Part shown: positions 9,153-19,180 of the stretch, piece after piece | Numbering within the stretch: the first letter of the stretch is position 1 | How the letters are laid out: each line of letters starts with the position of its first letter | Origin: Phlegmacium glaucopus | Lineage: Eukaryota > Basidiomycota > Agaricomycetes > Agaricales > Cortinariaceae | Direction of reading: 5' to 3' | Assembly (NCBI GenBank): GCA_015039465.1 | Contig: MU130030.1 | Span: forward strand, 1-27,545 | DNA length: 27,545 nucleotides | Notes under the pieces: model-generated | Databases searched by the model: none | Told to the model about the DNA's origin: nothing | Seen by the model: the letters and a program-made list of their open reading frames with translations, nothing else | Program-made: the position numbers and the translations under genes

Positions 9153-10254
9153 AGGATTATAGTGAAGAGGATGAATGAGAAAGAGTCTTTAGTAAGACTA
9201 TAGCAGTAGACAATAGGGATAGATTGACAGTAAAGGGCAGAAAAAGTGAACTTAGCTGTAAATTGGGTCTCATCACACAGAAATTATATTCATTTATCTT
9301 TAGAAATTACAACATTAAAATTATAAAATTACTATGATTTCAAGTGTTATAGGTTCACCTTAATTGTTGTAATGACTACTCTAAACCTAAAAAACTATGT
9401 AATTTTCTGGTGGAATTACAGTTGTAAATTACCACAGCCTGGATCTGTCAGTGATATGTGTCTACTACTTGATGACAGCAAGACTAATTTAATGATGTGT
9501 TGATGCCAGCATGTGACTTCCAGTTGGTATGCCAGTCTGATAGTTGTGTTTTGTCACAGATCTAGTTATTGAAGATAAGATGTCACACTTTGAAGATCAC
9601 TAGGATCACCAAATCCAAATTTTGCCAGCCTCTCTATTGCAAGTTGGTGACCATGGTATGTATTTTGTCATTTTTTTTTTCACTTTCCCATCACTTGTTT
9701 TTATTTTTCTCACATGAAGTCCAAGAGCCTGGTTTTAGGAGCCTGGATATGGTAGAGATACTTAAAATAAAGACTCAACATCAAAAGTAATGAAAGAATT
9801 ATTAGAAATATCATTTATTATTTTATTATTATTTTCTCTGAGCTTTATCTGGAAGTTATCAGGGAAATCACAAAGAATAAGTCTTGAAAAGTTGGTTGGC
9901 ATTTATGTTGATTATAATTAAAAACAGTCCTACATATCTGGCCACATTATAGTAACATTTTTAAGAATCTTCAGCATAAATCTAGAATAACTCCATAGAA
10001 TTTATTAACTAGGACCCTGTATAAAGGGCAAACAGTACCAATGGTGCACCATTCTTTTCGGGTTGTATGTTTGGATTTTTGATGTTGCAATAATAATAAT
10101 TTATTAATTTGGCTAACATAAGTAGTTCTAAATAGACATTGAGTAAGTATGTAATAGTATCCAAGTAGGAGATGACAGTGTTCTCAAAATGCTGCATGAT
10201 CCAGCGAGAACTATGTATGAGTGATCAATGAGCAGGCAGGACCTTGCCGTTTAG
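9153..10254. other. AT-rich intergenic DNA, nothing recognised
   Basis: No frame in this 1.1-kb stretch shows a known motif, and the short frames are of chance quality. There is a T run near 9669-9680. It may include the outer part of the decayed LTR on the left, but I cannot show that. Confidence 0.5.
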
Positions 10255-10261
10255 AAAAAAA
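10255..10261 (-). terminator. Pol III terminator of the tRNA-Arg gene
   Basis: Seven A on the plus strand are TTTTTTT downstream of the tRNA on the minus strand, starting one base after its 3' end. Confidence 0.8.
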
Positions 10262-10262
10262 C

Positions 10263-10344
10263 TGACCGAGACAGGGGTCGAACCTGCAATCTCCTGATCG
10301 CGACTGAATCGTAGTCAGACGCGATGCCATTTCGCCACACGGCC
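10263..10344 (-). tRNA. tRNA-Arg (anticodon ACG) with a 10-nt intron
   Basis: Minus strand. The acceptor stem is GGCCGTG with CTCGGTC (one G.U and one U-U mismatch) and the discriminator is A. The D arm is GCGA/TCGC with GG in the loop. The anticodon stem is TCTGA/TCAGG, the loop CTACGAA, the variable loop AGATT. The T arm is GCAGG TTCGACC CCTGT. The anticodon ACG lies at plus-strand 10310-10312. A 10-nt intron (10299-10308) follows position 37, the usual place for nuclear tRNA introns. Spliced length is 72 nt before CCA. The internal B box GGTTCGACC and the T7 terminator support a pol III gene. The U-U pair in the acceptor stem leaves a small chance of a pseudogene. Confidence 0.82.
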
Positions 10345-10955
10345 ATGAAATGTGATCAAAATTTGCTAAACATCAAAATCTGACACTCCTTTTGCACTCC
10401 ATTGTTGTATTTTCGGACTCAAACCGCCTGGGACTCTCAATCAAAAACGCTTCTCACAAGTGTAGTAACGAGGCTTACCCAGATGAGTTTAGGAGATTAG
10501 TGAGCGATAAGCTGCAGAGCCTCGTGTAGGCCGCATGTCGACAGGGGTTTTGCTTTATATACCCAACTGTGATTAGGTAGATGTCGTTGATCTGGAAAGC
10601 AACAATTCGGAGGTTATAAACTTTGAACTTGGCAGCCAGGAAATATATCCTACAAGCTGAAGAACTATGGAACATAAATGATAATCGATAAATGTCAATG
10701 GACATTTGGCACTCATGTGGCTAATGGCTATGCATATGTGATTCGGAACCGCCAACAACCAATAAGTAATGTTTTTTTTCAATTCAACACAGCTGACTCG
10801 GACAAGCATAGCCAAGTTTGACTCCGTAAGCGCCAGGCTCCGCCGCAGCCCATAAAATAGGAAGATGTTCATCTATTCGTACCTGCCTCTCATTCCCACC
10901 TTTTTCAACTCAAGCACGGATCTGCGAAACCCTTGCCAACTGAAGCTCTGAACTC
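10345..10955 (+). promoter_or_regulatory. Intergenic region and upstream region of the vWA gene
   Basis: No gene is seen here. CATAAAATA at 10851-10859 is a TATA-like site about 100 nt before the chosen ATG at 10956, followed by a pyrimidine-rich stretch, as is common in fungal promoters. The rest shows no conserved site I can name. Confidence 0.35.
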
Positions 10956-12459
10956 ATGGTCTCTTTCAGTTTTCTCAAATCTAACCCAGGCCCTTCCAAA
11001 GCTAATGAAACGGACACGCCACTGGATGGGTCTGATGGAGACAGATCTGTGTGAGTTTCCCGATATCCAAGGCTCCAAGCCACGCACCGACGGTGATCCA
11101 GCGAGATTGTATTCTTGCAGGACACGACAGGCAGTCAAGGACCTTACATCAATTCCGCAAGGAAAGCCATCCGCGACATATGTGACAAGATCTCTGCTTC
11201 TGCAGACATCAAGAAGGAAATGATTAGATTCGGACTGGTCGCCTTCCGTGATCACCCTCCACAGGATCACTCCTATGTAACGAAAATATTTGGATTTACA
11301 GATAACATCTCGGTTATGCAGGCGAATTTAAATAGCCTCATTGCTTCGGGTGGTGGGGATGGACCTGAGGCACAAACTGCAGCGCTGGCTGCTGCCTTGA
11401 ACTTGGAATGGATTGACAATGCCGTGAAGATAGTTGTCCTTATTACCGATTCGCCTCCCCATGGCATTGGGGAGGCTGGGGATGGATTCACCGAGTCTCC
11501 AGATCGTACGTTGTTACCATCCTTGTCACCAATATATTCTCTAACCCTTTGCAGAAAATGATCCTCTAGACATCGCTCGTCAGATGGCAGAACGTGGAAT
11601 CACACTAGTAAATTGACATATATATCTTTCATACGCTCTACTTAACCGAAACTTCGACACAGTTTGTCATCGCTTGTGAACCTTCACTGAGCAAATATCA
11701 AGTAAGACTGCTACTATCCTCTCTCGTCCATCAGTTGCATGCTCATGGACGGTATCTTTTTCCAGAATGCTGTTGACTTTTATACAGCCCTCACCCAACT
11801 TACCAAGTATATTCACTTTCCTACATATATGTTAATGTTACAGCCATTCACCTACATTCTCTCATACATAGTGGCAAAATCTTCTCGCTTATGATGGCCG
11901 ACAAGCTTGGCGATTACATCGTTGGCACCGCTGTTGAGACAATCGAGACGGAGAAATTAATCAAAGAGTTTGAACACGTCATTGTAGACGACGTCTACGG
12001 TGGCGATACTTCCATCGAGACAGTAACGAATAATCTGCAAGAAAAGTTACAGCAAAAAGGGTTAAAGATAAACACAATGGCCGTGGACAACATATACAAC
12101 GAGACCGCAGAGACCAGGGCCAATACCAATATATGGCATTCATCGAAAAATATTGCAGATGCTCGCCAGAATGTTTCCCAAGTACGTGTCCATTTTTTAT
12201 TCTCGCAATCTCTCGGCTTAACTCCTGTTGCAAATAGTCACGTATGCCCCGAATGCAACGAGAGTACGCTTCCAAAGCGAAAACGCCAGCTATGTCAGTC
12301 ACGTCTCAGGCCTTTAGTCAGCAACAAGCGCAACGAATCGTCATGTCAAGTGTTGCTAGAAACTCAAAGGTCACGTCGGAAGGAATGTTTTCACGCACGT
12401 TCGGTGGAAAATCAGTGTCTAGTACAGCCTATAGCCCTTACAAGCCGGACGGCGTCTGA
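10956..12459 (+). CDS. von Willebrand factor A-domain protein
   Basis: Seven exons give 387 residues: 10956-11050, 11102-11505, 11555-11607, 11663-11701, 11766-11806, 11872-12181, 12238-12459. All introns are GT-AG, 51-65 nt, and phases fit. A vWA fold follows a short Ser/Pro-rich N terminus. The metal-site motif D-T-T-G-S is at residues 39-43 in [11 protein letters not shown]. The G-G-G-D-G-P-E motif and the strand [12 protein letters not shown] follow. This pattern is that of vWA domains found with or near alpha-kinases in fungi and Dictyostelium, but no kinase domain follows. The tail is Ser/Gln-rich. No signal peptide is seen, so it is probably intracellular. The function is unknown; metal-dependent protein binding is the usual vWA role. 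The stop lies 42 bp from the stop of the convergent phosphatase gene. Confidence 0.82.
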
Positions 12460-12501
12460 TTCGACTGTCTGTATTATTACATGTACATTAACACAGGGAT
12501 A

Positions 12502-14633
12502 TCATTGGTGACAAGATTGAAACAAGTTACTTCCGCTACCAATCATCGAATCAATGTCTGTTTGGAATCAAGTTCATCAGCTATAACCCGGCCACGGAAT
12601 GTGGAACAAGACCGTACAGGAAAAGAAATCTGCAAGAGGGATCATATCAAGGGCGCCCAAAGGAGTTGAAGTTTTCATTGCTTGGCCTCCCCAGAGAACA
12701 CGGATGAAGAACTCTGTCTTTTTAGCCCTATAAAGCTCGAATGCAACCTGTGCAAGTTGCGAGTCAGAAAGGGAGTATCAAGTAAAGCTTATATCATTAC
12801 TTCGGAACCCCTGCGGAGAAAAATATCTTAATACAAAATGTACACTCCAAGTCTTGAGACTCACATTCCAGGCCATACCATCTCTGCAATTTGTAAGAAC
12901 CCAAGAAGGGGAGAAATGGATCCGTCGTGAGCGACCTAGAAAAGAATTTCAACATCAAAGTAAGATTGCAGATGTGTCTCCAATTAGTATCGTCGTACAT
13001 TGTGGAAATACTTGATTTTAGAGGTGCCGTCTACTTTTGCTTGGAGATGCGCTTTCAGTTCCAATATCCAAGCCCCGTATCTCAAAGCCGAGAATTGAGT
13101 AGAGTTAGGAGCGTCTCGGAAATTATACGAGTATTCCCAATTACCGAAACGGTAGACCATGTCAGCCTAGATCAATATAACGACCGTCATGGAAAGTCAG
13201 GGTTTTTCAGGCAATGGAAAAACAAACTTCTTCTTGGGTGACACAGATGGAGGTGTCATTCACGCTACAAGGTAGAGATTTTCCATGGCACTGTTTGGCA
13301 CTGAGATTATCATAGTAACTGGATACACGCAATTAGAAGTCATACCTTTGGACTGAGCAAAAAGAACACACTGATCGAAGCTCACATGCCAGCCTGCTGC
13401 ATCTGGTGATGAGATTCCCGAGACTTGGTCCAGTTTTGCGTAAAGAGGAGCAGCTTGGGTCAGATGTGCTTGCCATTCCTGCCCTGAACTCCCGGTGGTA
13501 TAATCATTAAAGATACTAGATGACGTTGGACACGAATAAGTAGGCTCAAGAGAGTCGAATGATGATTGTTCCATGAAAGCGGAGACGTATTGGGAGCTGG
13601 ATTGAGGAAACAGTCCTTTAAGGAGTCCGGAGGCAACTTGAGAAGTTATCACATTGTTGGTAACGCCTGGGGGGCAAAAATAGTTAGCACTGTAAGTTAA
13701 CTAGGATGAAGTCCAACGTACGAATGCTAGCTGTATTGGGATTCATTTGATCTCCGAGACCAAGGCGTGAAGCGTAGACCGCGCGGAGGTCCTGGGTAGT
13801 TAATTAGATGTCAGCCTTAAATTGGTAGAATAGTAAAACAGATAACCACACACAGCTCCGTGGGTGATAGAATCATCAAGCCCTTGGGCTGTGATCTGAG
13901 GAAATTGGCAGCTGTGGTCGCCAAAAAGAGACAAATATGATAACAAGAAAGTTAGGAGAGCCTTTCAAACAGCAAACTAGCCGTACGTGCTACCGGCAAA
14001 TCCAGGCCCAACCGTCGATGTCCAGGGATTCGCAGTGGTTTGTAATGCCTGCCACTGTGAACATTTAAAGAGTCTGTCAGATTGGATTGTATTTTCTACG
14101 ACAGGTGAATAAGTTGACCTGTACAGGGGAAACGTCTGAGCCAAGCCTCGTGCTTGGGACCCAACCGATTTTCAGAACGGACTTTTCCTCGGGTGTAAAG
14201 GTTTTCTCACCTAGTCGTCGCATAGACTGGACCATTACCGACGCAAGACCACGCGACATCTTCTTTGAAAAACGTGTTTGACCCGTATGGTGTGCGTTTG
14301 TGGTGACGTTGGATTATCTCCACATATTGAAGGGTATAGTTCTTGGGTGGGGTTCTGATGTAAGGCAGTAAAATAAGTTGTTTCTCGTGTTGGAAGGACA
14401 AGATGTACACACTTGTATTCCTTGGTTCTGACGTGTGGCATATTGCACCAGTTGTAGATACCATACTCCTTCTCCGGGGTGACTGAGGAGTTGAATATGC
14501 CTGGAGCGCCAGACCCATTCAGAACGAAAGTCAAATTGTTGAGGTTGCTCGACGTCGGTGGGTAGTGCACCACTTGCGCAGAAGTACTGGTGACCACGAT
14601 CGCGACGACCTGGAGGACAAGCGACCTTAACAT
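12502..14633 (-). CDS. Secreted histidine acid phosphatase (clade 2, phytase/MINPP-like)
   Basis: Twelve exons, read from right to left, give 475 residues: 14413-14633, 14211-14354, 13987-14118, 13854-13911, 13722-13791, 13372-13666, 13228-13300, 12999-13166, 12865-12935, 12801-12810, 12618-12747, 12502-12557. All introns are GT-AG and phases fit. A signal peptide ends near residue 19 (T-S-A-Q). The catalytic motif is R-H-H-K-R-T-P at residues 90-96, a variant of RHGxRxP that keeps the nucleophile His91. The proton-donor motif is V-A-H-D-G-S, with H390-D391. N-x-S/T sites suggest a glycosylated secreted enzyme. Members split phosphate from phosphomonoesters, often inositol phosphates; the substrate here is not known. 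Exon 10 is only 10 nt and encodes the conserved G-S-E. About seven residues expected after S-F-D-H near residue 307 appear to be missing, so the exon 6/7 join is the weakest point. Confidence 0.87.
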
Positions 14634-15061
14634 GGTAGAGTGGGGCTGTCTGACACTAAATTCTGAACATGGGGGATGGACTTTATCGGGGGATCATGAT
14701 GGAATTGAGCTTTGACATAATCTCGCGCACACGCCGACAAACCTCAGCCACCCAGCTCATATGACCGAAAGTAATGATGCTTCTGCAGGAGGAACGTGCT
14801 TCTAAAGCTTGTCAATTGCTTTATCATGACGTTGAGCTCATCGTCTACATTTTTCTCGCGGACCGTCACTAATAAGTGCTTCGCAGTTCATACAGCACAC
14901 GTTTGATAGATATCGTTGAACTGGAACACAAGACGATGCCGCCCGCATGTGTTCAGATACAGACGCATGCGCTATTAGAATGACCACAACCCGGGACCCA
15001 AAAACCAAATTAAGAATCGTACGGAAAATTTTTGGACAAGAATCTTCTTCTGCCAGCAACC
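14634..15061. promoter_or_regulatory. Shared divergent promoter region, phosphatase and PI-PLC genes
   Basis: These 428 bp separate the start codons of two genes that are read away from each other and both encode secreted, phosphate-related enzymes. No clear TATA box is seen on either side. Joint regulation is an inference from the layout. Confidence 0.45.
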
Positions 15062-16748
15062 ATGGTATTACCGCGCCTCTTCCATCAGTCTATTAGCTTG
15101 TATGCGGTCTTCGTCAACCTGGCTGTGGTCCTGACACCAGGCCCGGGAGTTGCAGCTGTTAGTCCGAGCTCGTCTCAGTCATTTCAGCCCTCCCTGGGTC
15201 TTCAAGCTTTGAATGATATCTTGGGTCGAGCAGCTCCGATTGCTGGTAAGATTCTGGTACTATTCTCACTTCATTTAGAGGTTTTATGGCGACTCCAATC
15301 AAGGTACCGACCAAGGCTGCTCAAAGGAACTCAGTACATGTGATTGGATGGCCAAGTTCCCTGATAGCACGGAACTCGTTCATATGAACTTGCCTGGAAC
15401 CCATGACACCTCGACCTGTGAGTTCAGATGCCCTTTTCTTTTTTTCTTTTCTGTTAACTAACCTTATAATTCTCCAGGGAACTACTCAGATGCTACCCAG
15501 GCCTCACTCACTCATTTTACCGGCCCGTGAGTCAGTTTTTTTAGTACATCTGGCCCCGCACCTAACGAATCGGCTATAGACTCCCAGACGCAAGTGCCTT
15601 TCGCTGCCAAGAACAATCGATTCTCCAATCTCTTAACGACGGAATCCGCGTCTTTGACCTTCGCTTTGCGTACAATCCAGGAAATGATACGATCGGATTT
15701 TATCATTGTAAGTTTCTGCCGGACTTGACCGATGATTAGAATTGATGATTATTTCTCGCTGTGTCCACTTTTAGCTGCAGCTTTGTTAGCACCGGACACA
15801 AGGATGGAAGACGTCTTCTTCGCTTTATACAATTGGCTCAACAATCACTCAACAGAGGCTGTCCTGGTTTCTATCAATCATGAAGGTGGGACCGGAACTC
15901 CGGATGACTCTGCACTATACGTGAAACTTTACGATATCTTGAACACTCCGTTGGCACAGAAATACTGGGTCCAAACAAATGGAACGGTACGTCCATATCA
16001 GCCATATATATACATTAACTTTTGAGTTCGAGCTATTTTGGTCCCTATTAGCTCGGGACGCTAGGACAGGCCCGAGGAAAGCTAACCTTACTCCAACGTT
16101 GGAGTTACAGTCTTTTACCCTTAAACTTGACAAAGCGCATCGGAATAGACCTTGACCCTGCACATTGGACAGATAACGGGGAAACCATCGAGTTGGTATA
16201 TAACGTTGCCAACTCGCAGGTGGCATTTATAGAGGTATATTTCCTCATTATTCACTTTTGATTATCCAGATTATGGAATTGATTCCCTTCACGATCAGGA
16301 CTTTTATGCTATCACATTACCTCTGGGTTCCGGAACGAAAGCCTACATCGACGCCAAGTTCGAGGCTACAACCGCACATATCACCAATGCCACCCTCACG
16401 ACCTTAAACCCCGATCAACTGTACATTAGTTTTGCAAGCGCGGCCTTTATCCTAGACACACCTGTCGTGACGCCTCAGGTAAGCACCCTATCCTCTCACT
16501 TCCCTCATCTATTTGCGTTACTCAACCTTTGTCAGATATTTGCGATAGGAACTGAAGACATCCAGGGTATGAACCAAATGCTCCTGCCGTGGTTGACTGA
16601 AAGAAAAGGACAGCGGTTTGGAATTATCAGTACGTTTTAATTGGATGAGAAATCTACGTTCTGCCCCATTCATGTCTTTGTCTTTTTGGCAGTGTTTGAC
16701 TTTTACGATGCCGTTCCAGGTCTTGTTGCAGCAGCCATCGGACTTTGA
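15062..16748 (+). CDS. Secreted PI-PLC-X domain protein (PLC-like phosphodiesterase)
   Basis: Nine exons give 399 residues: 15062-15245, 15304-15417, 15479-15527, 15580-15707, 15775-15986, 16052-16234, 16299-16478, 16536-16629, 16693-16748. All introns are GT-AG, 52-67 nt, and phases fit. A hydrophobic leader (about residues 10-33) looks like a signal peptide. The X-type PLC barrel shows N-L-P-G-T-H-D-T with the first catalytic His at 95, R-V-F-D-L-R near 139-144, and the second His at 158 in G-F-Y-H-S, followed by A-V-L-V-S-I-N-H-E. Such Ca-independent PLCs cut phosphatidylinositol or GPI to diacylglycerol and a (cyclic) inositol phosphate. The ATG at 15062 follows CAACC and is the first ATG of the frame. 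The gene is convergent with its paralogue at 17070-18734. Confidence 0.88.
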
Positions 16749-17069
16749 TACATAGACCAAGCACGAATCCTATGTCGTCAAAATGATCTGGATTGTTGTT
16801 ATTTAATCAAAGCTGATTCTCTTCTTGATTTCCCCGACCTTGAGCAAGAATTCGGGTCAATCTCTCTTCTTTTGACTAAAAAAGCCTTCGGTATGATTTC
16901 GAATTCAGCACCATCGAAAATGTTTGTTTTCTCACTATACCTATCGTCTGTTCATCTCTCTCGTCTTTCTTACTAATTGCTGGTACGCTGATATAACGCC
17001 TGAAACCTATCGATACAGTATCAATTTTCATAATGTCGGCGGTACAAGTAGTGCTACAGTACTGCAGTT
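16749..17069. other. Region between two convergent PI-PLC genes
   Basis: This stretch of 321 bp holds the 3' untranslated parts of both genes. No gene or clear repeat is seen. Confidence 0.5.
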
Positions 17070-18734
17070 TCAATTTAATCCTATGATCGTTTTCACCAAT
17101 CCTGGGGTAGCATCATAGAAGTCAAGTACTGCGCCAGGTTTCATTTAAGTGAGCTGTAACCGAGTGTCATGATCAGAAGGGACTCACGGACAATACCCAA
17201 TCTTTTTCCTCTATGTTGTCTAAGCCAACTGAGGAGCCTCTGATTCACACCTACAATATTCTTCCCATCCCCGATGGCGTAAACCTAATAAAAATGGCAA
17301 TTTGGATGGCTTCCCGAGAAAAACAAAAAAAGAGAAATACCTGGGGTGTCAAAGAAGGTTCCTCCTGTCTGAAAGCCGCACTTGCAAAACTGATATATAA
17401 TTGGTCTGGGTGCAACTCAGGATTCATGGCATTTTCGAGATGCGCTTTTGTGACTCGAAATTTATCCTCAATGCATGATTCAGGATTCGAATCAGAGGGA
17501 TCGATGTTATAATGGTCCTAGTCAGGACCAATCAATAAGTGAATGAGGTTAATACACAACGGAAGTTCGGAGTTTTGAAGGAATACCTGGATGTAAGCGA
17601 CCTGTCCATCTTCAGCGTTGTAAACATGTTTGATTGCCTTCCCATTGACCGTCCACTGGGTTGGACCGAGATGGATCCCAATTCTCTGGGTCAAGTGACT
17701 AGGAAGTAAGTCGTAATCGAAGCGTTGAATGAGCGTTAATTTCCCTCGAGCTTCACCGAGCGTCCCGAGCTATACCAAGTAGAACATCGGCTAAGGGAGG
17801 GTGAGGTTAACAATGAACATCATCGAAGACGCACTTTCCCACTAGCCTGCATCCAATATTCTTTGGCCAGTTCACTAGTTAAAATTCTATATATTCTTTC
17901 CTGAAGGGAAGGGTCATTCGGAGTGCCTGTACCCGGTTCATGATTCATCGAAACCAGGACAGTTTCGGTTGGGTGCCTCTCAAGCCAATAATACAATCCA
18001 AAGAAGACATCCTCCATTCTCGTTGTGGGACTCAATAACGCCTTGGCTAGAAAAGCTTGATACACAAACAGTGATTATGATCACCAGGTATAAGCACCTA
18101 CAATGGTAGAATCCGATTGTATCCAGGCCAGGGTTGTACGCATATCGAAGATCAAAAACGCGAATGCCTTCGTTCAACATCTGAAAAATTGAATGTTGTT
18201 GGCATCTGTACACCCTTGCATCCGGTATTCTAAGCGCACAAGGGAGCAAATATTATAAGTTAATGCAAGCGTCCAGTCGTAGTATGTCTGCTTACGGTCC
18301 AGTATATCGCTCCAAAGATTTTTGGGTTTCCGAAGTATAATTCCCTGTAAGGTTTAACGTTTGACTCAATGAATTTCGTTTCATACCATGAACGTGGCAA
18401 GGTATGATAAGACCTACATGTACATGTATCGTGCGTTCCAGGAAGATTCATACGAATAAGTTTGGTGTCATCGGGGACATCTGCCATCCAATCACTGATC
18501 CGATTGCTCGTATTTAAGCAATGATCCAGAGTGCCTGAAAGCTTTCTTGTAAGAGATTAAGTAGTAAATTAGTATAGAGTGGCCCCAGTAGTCCTCGAGA
18601 TGAATTTTATCTAGAGTGGTACTGATCATGCCAGTGAGTTCTGAGAACGTACCCAGTATTGGCGCCCCTCGAGCAAGAATCTCATTCAAAGCTGCATCCG
18701 CAAGGAAATTCTTCGGCTTCCTAAGGCTAGACAT
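17070..18734 (-). CDS. PI-PLC-X domain protein, inverted paralogue without signal peptide
   Basis: Nine exons, right to left, give 367 residues: 18653-18734, 18418-18534, 18296-18344, 18102-18229, 17835-18046, 17587-17769, 17341-17517, 17188-17284, 17070-17128. All introns are GT-AG and phases fit. Exons 3-6 have exactly the lengths of the gene at 15062 (49, 128, 212, 183 nt), and intron phases agree. The catalytic His residues are at 62 (N-L-P-G-T-H-D-T) and 125 (G-F-Y-H-S), and R-V-F-D-L-R and V-L-V-S-M-N-H-E are kept, so activity is plausible. Exon 1 is about 100 nt shorter than in the paralogue and lacks the leader; an in-frame TGA lies upstream of the ATG. The product may be cytosolic, or an upstream leader exon may have been missed. 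Intron 1 is long (118 nt). Confidence 0.86.
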
Positions 18735-19180
18735 GAGTGCGCTTTTTCAACTCGAAGTTCCGCCAGCGCCAGTCTCTGGACGAGAGAAATCGAATAAACA
18801 ACAGAAAGAGTTCAAATGTTCAAGCTCAAGTTCTCAGAGGTTGAATAGTTAGCCTGACAAATTGGGTACGAAGCGAGTTAAAGTAGAATATTTGATGGCC
18901 AGTGGCAGTTGATGACTCGGATACAATATTGCAAGTTCGAACCTCTCAGGCGGACTCGGATCTCCCCGAAGACTAGTTCTGCTATTAATAGATGATGTCC
19001 ATGCTCGCAGTTCAACCTAGTTTATGGAAGCGACAGTCTGCAACAGTCCACAAAATTAGCCGTTCAGGTACAGTTCCCAGGCATCCTCAAGATAGCTCAG
19101 CAGCGGAAGAACAATAGTGCACTTTTACATATGGAGCCTATCATTATCCCACCTTCACCAATATCTACAGTGATCGCGGC
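18735..19180. promoter_or_regulatory. Divergent upstream region, second PI-PLC and arrestin-like genes
   Basis: These 446 bp separate two start codons read away from each other. An ATG at 19131 opens a short frame that overlaps the arrestin start in another frame, so it may act as an upstream ORF. No other site is named. Confidence 0.35.

Noticed and set aside
10573..10872. Minus-strand frames upstream of the vWA gene
   Set aside because: No recognisable motif; they overlap each other and lie in the likely promoter region.
12927..13241. Plus-strand frame of 104 codons
   Set aside because: It lies antisense to exons 7-9 of the phosphatase gene, whose spliced frame fits the family.
15032..15061. 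Earlier start for the first PI-PLC gene
   Set aside because: The frame is open upstream but has no ATG there; the ATG at 15062 directly precedes the signal peptide.
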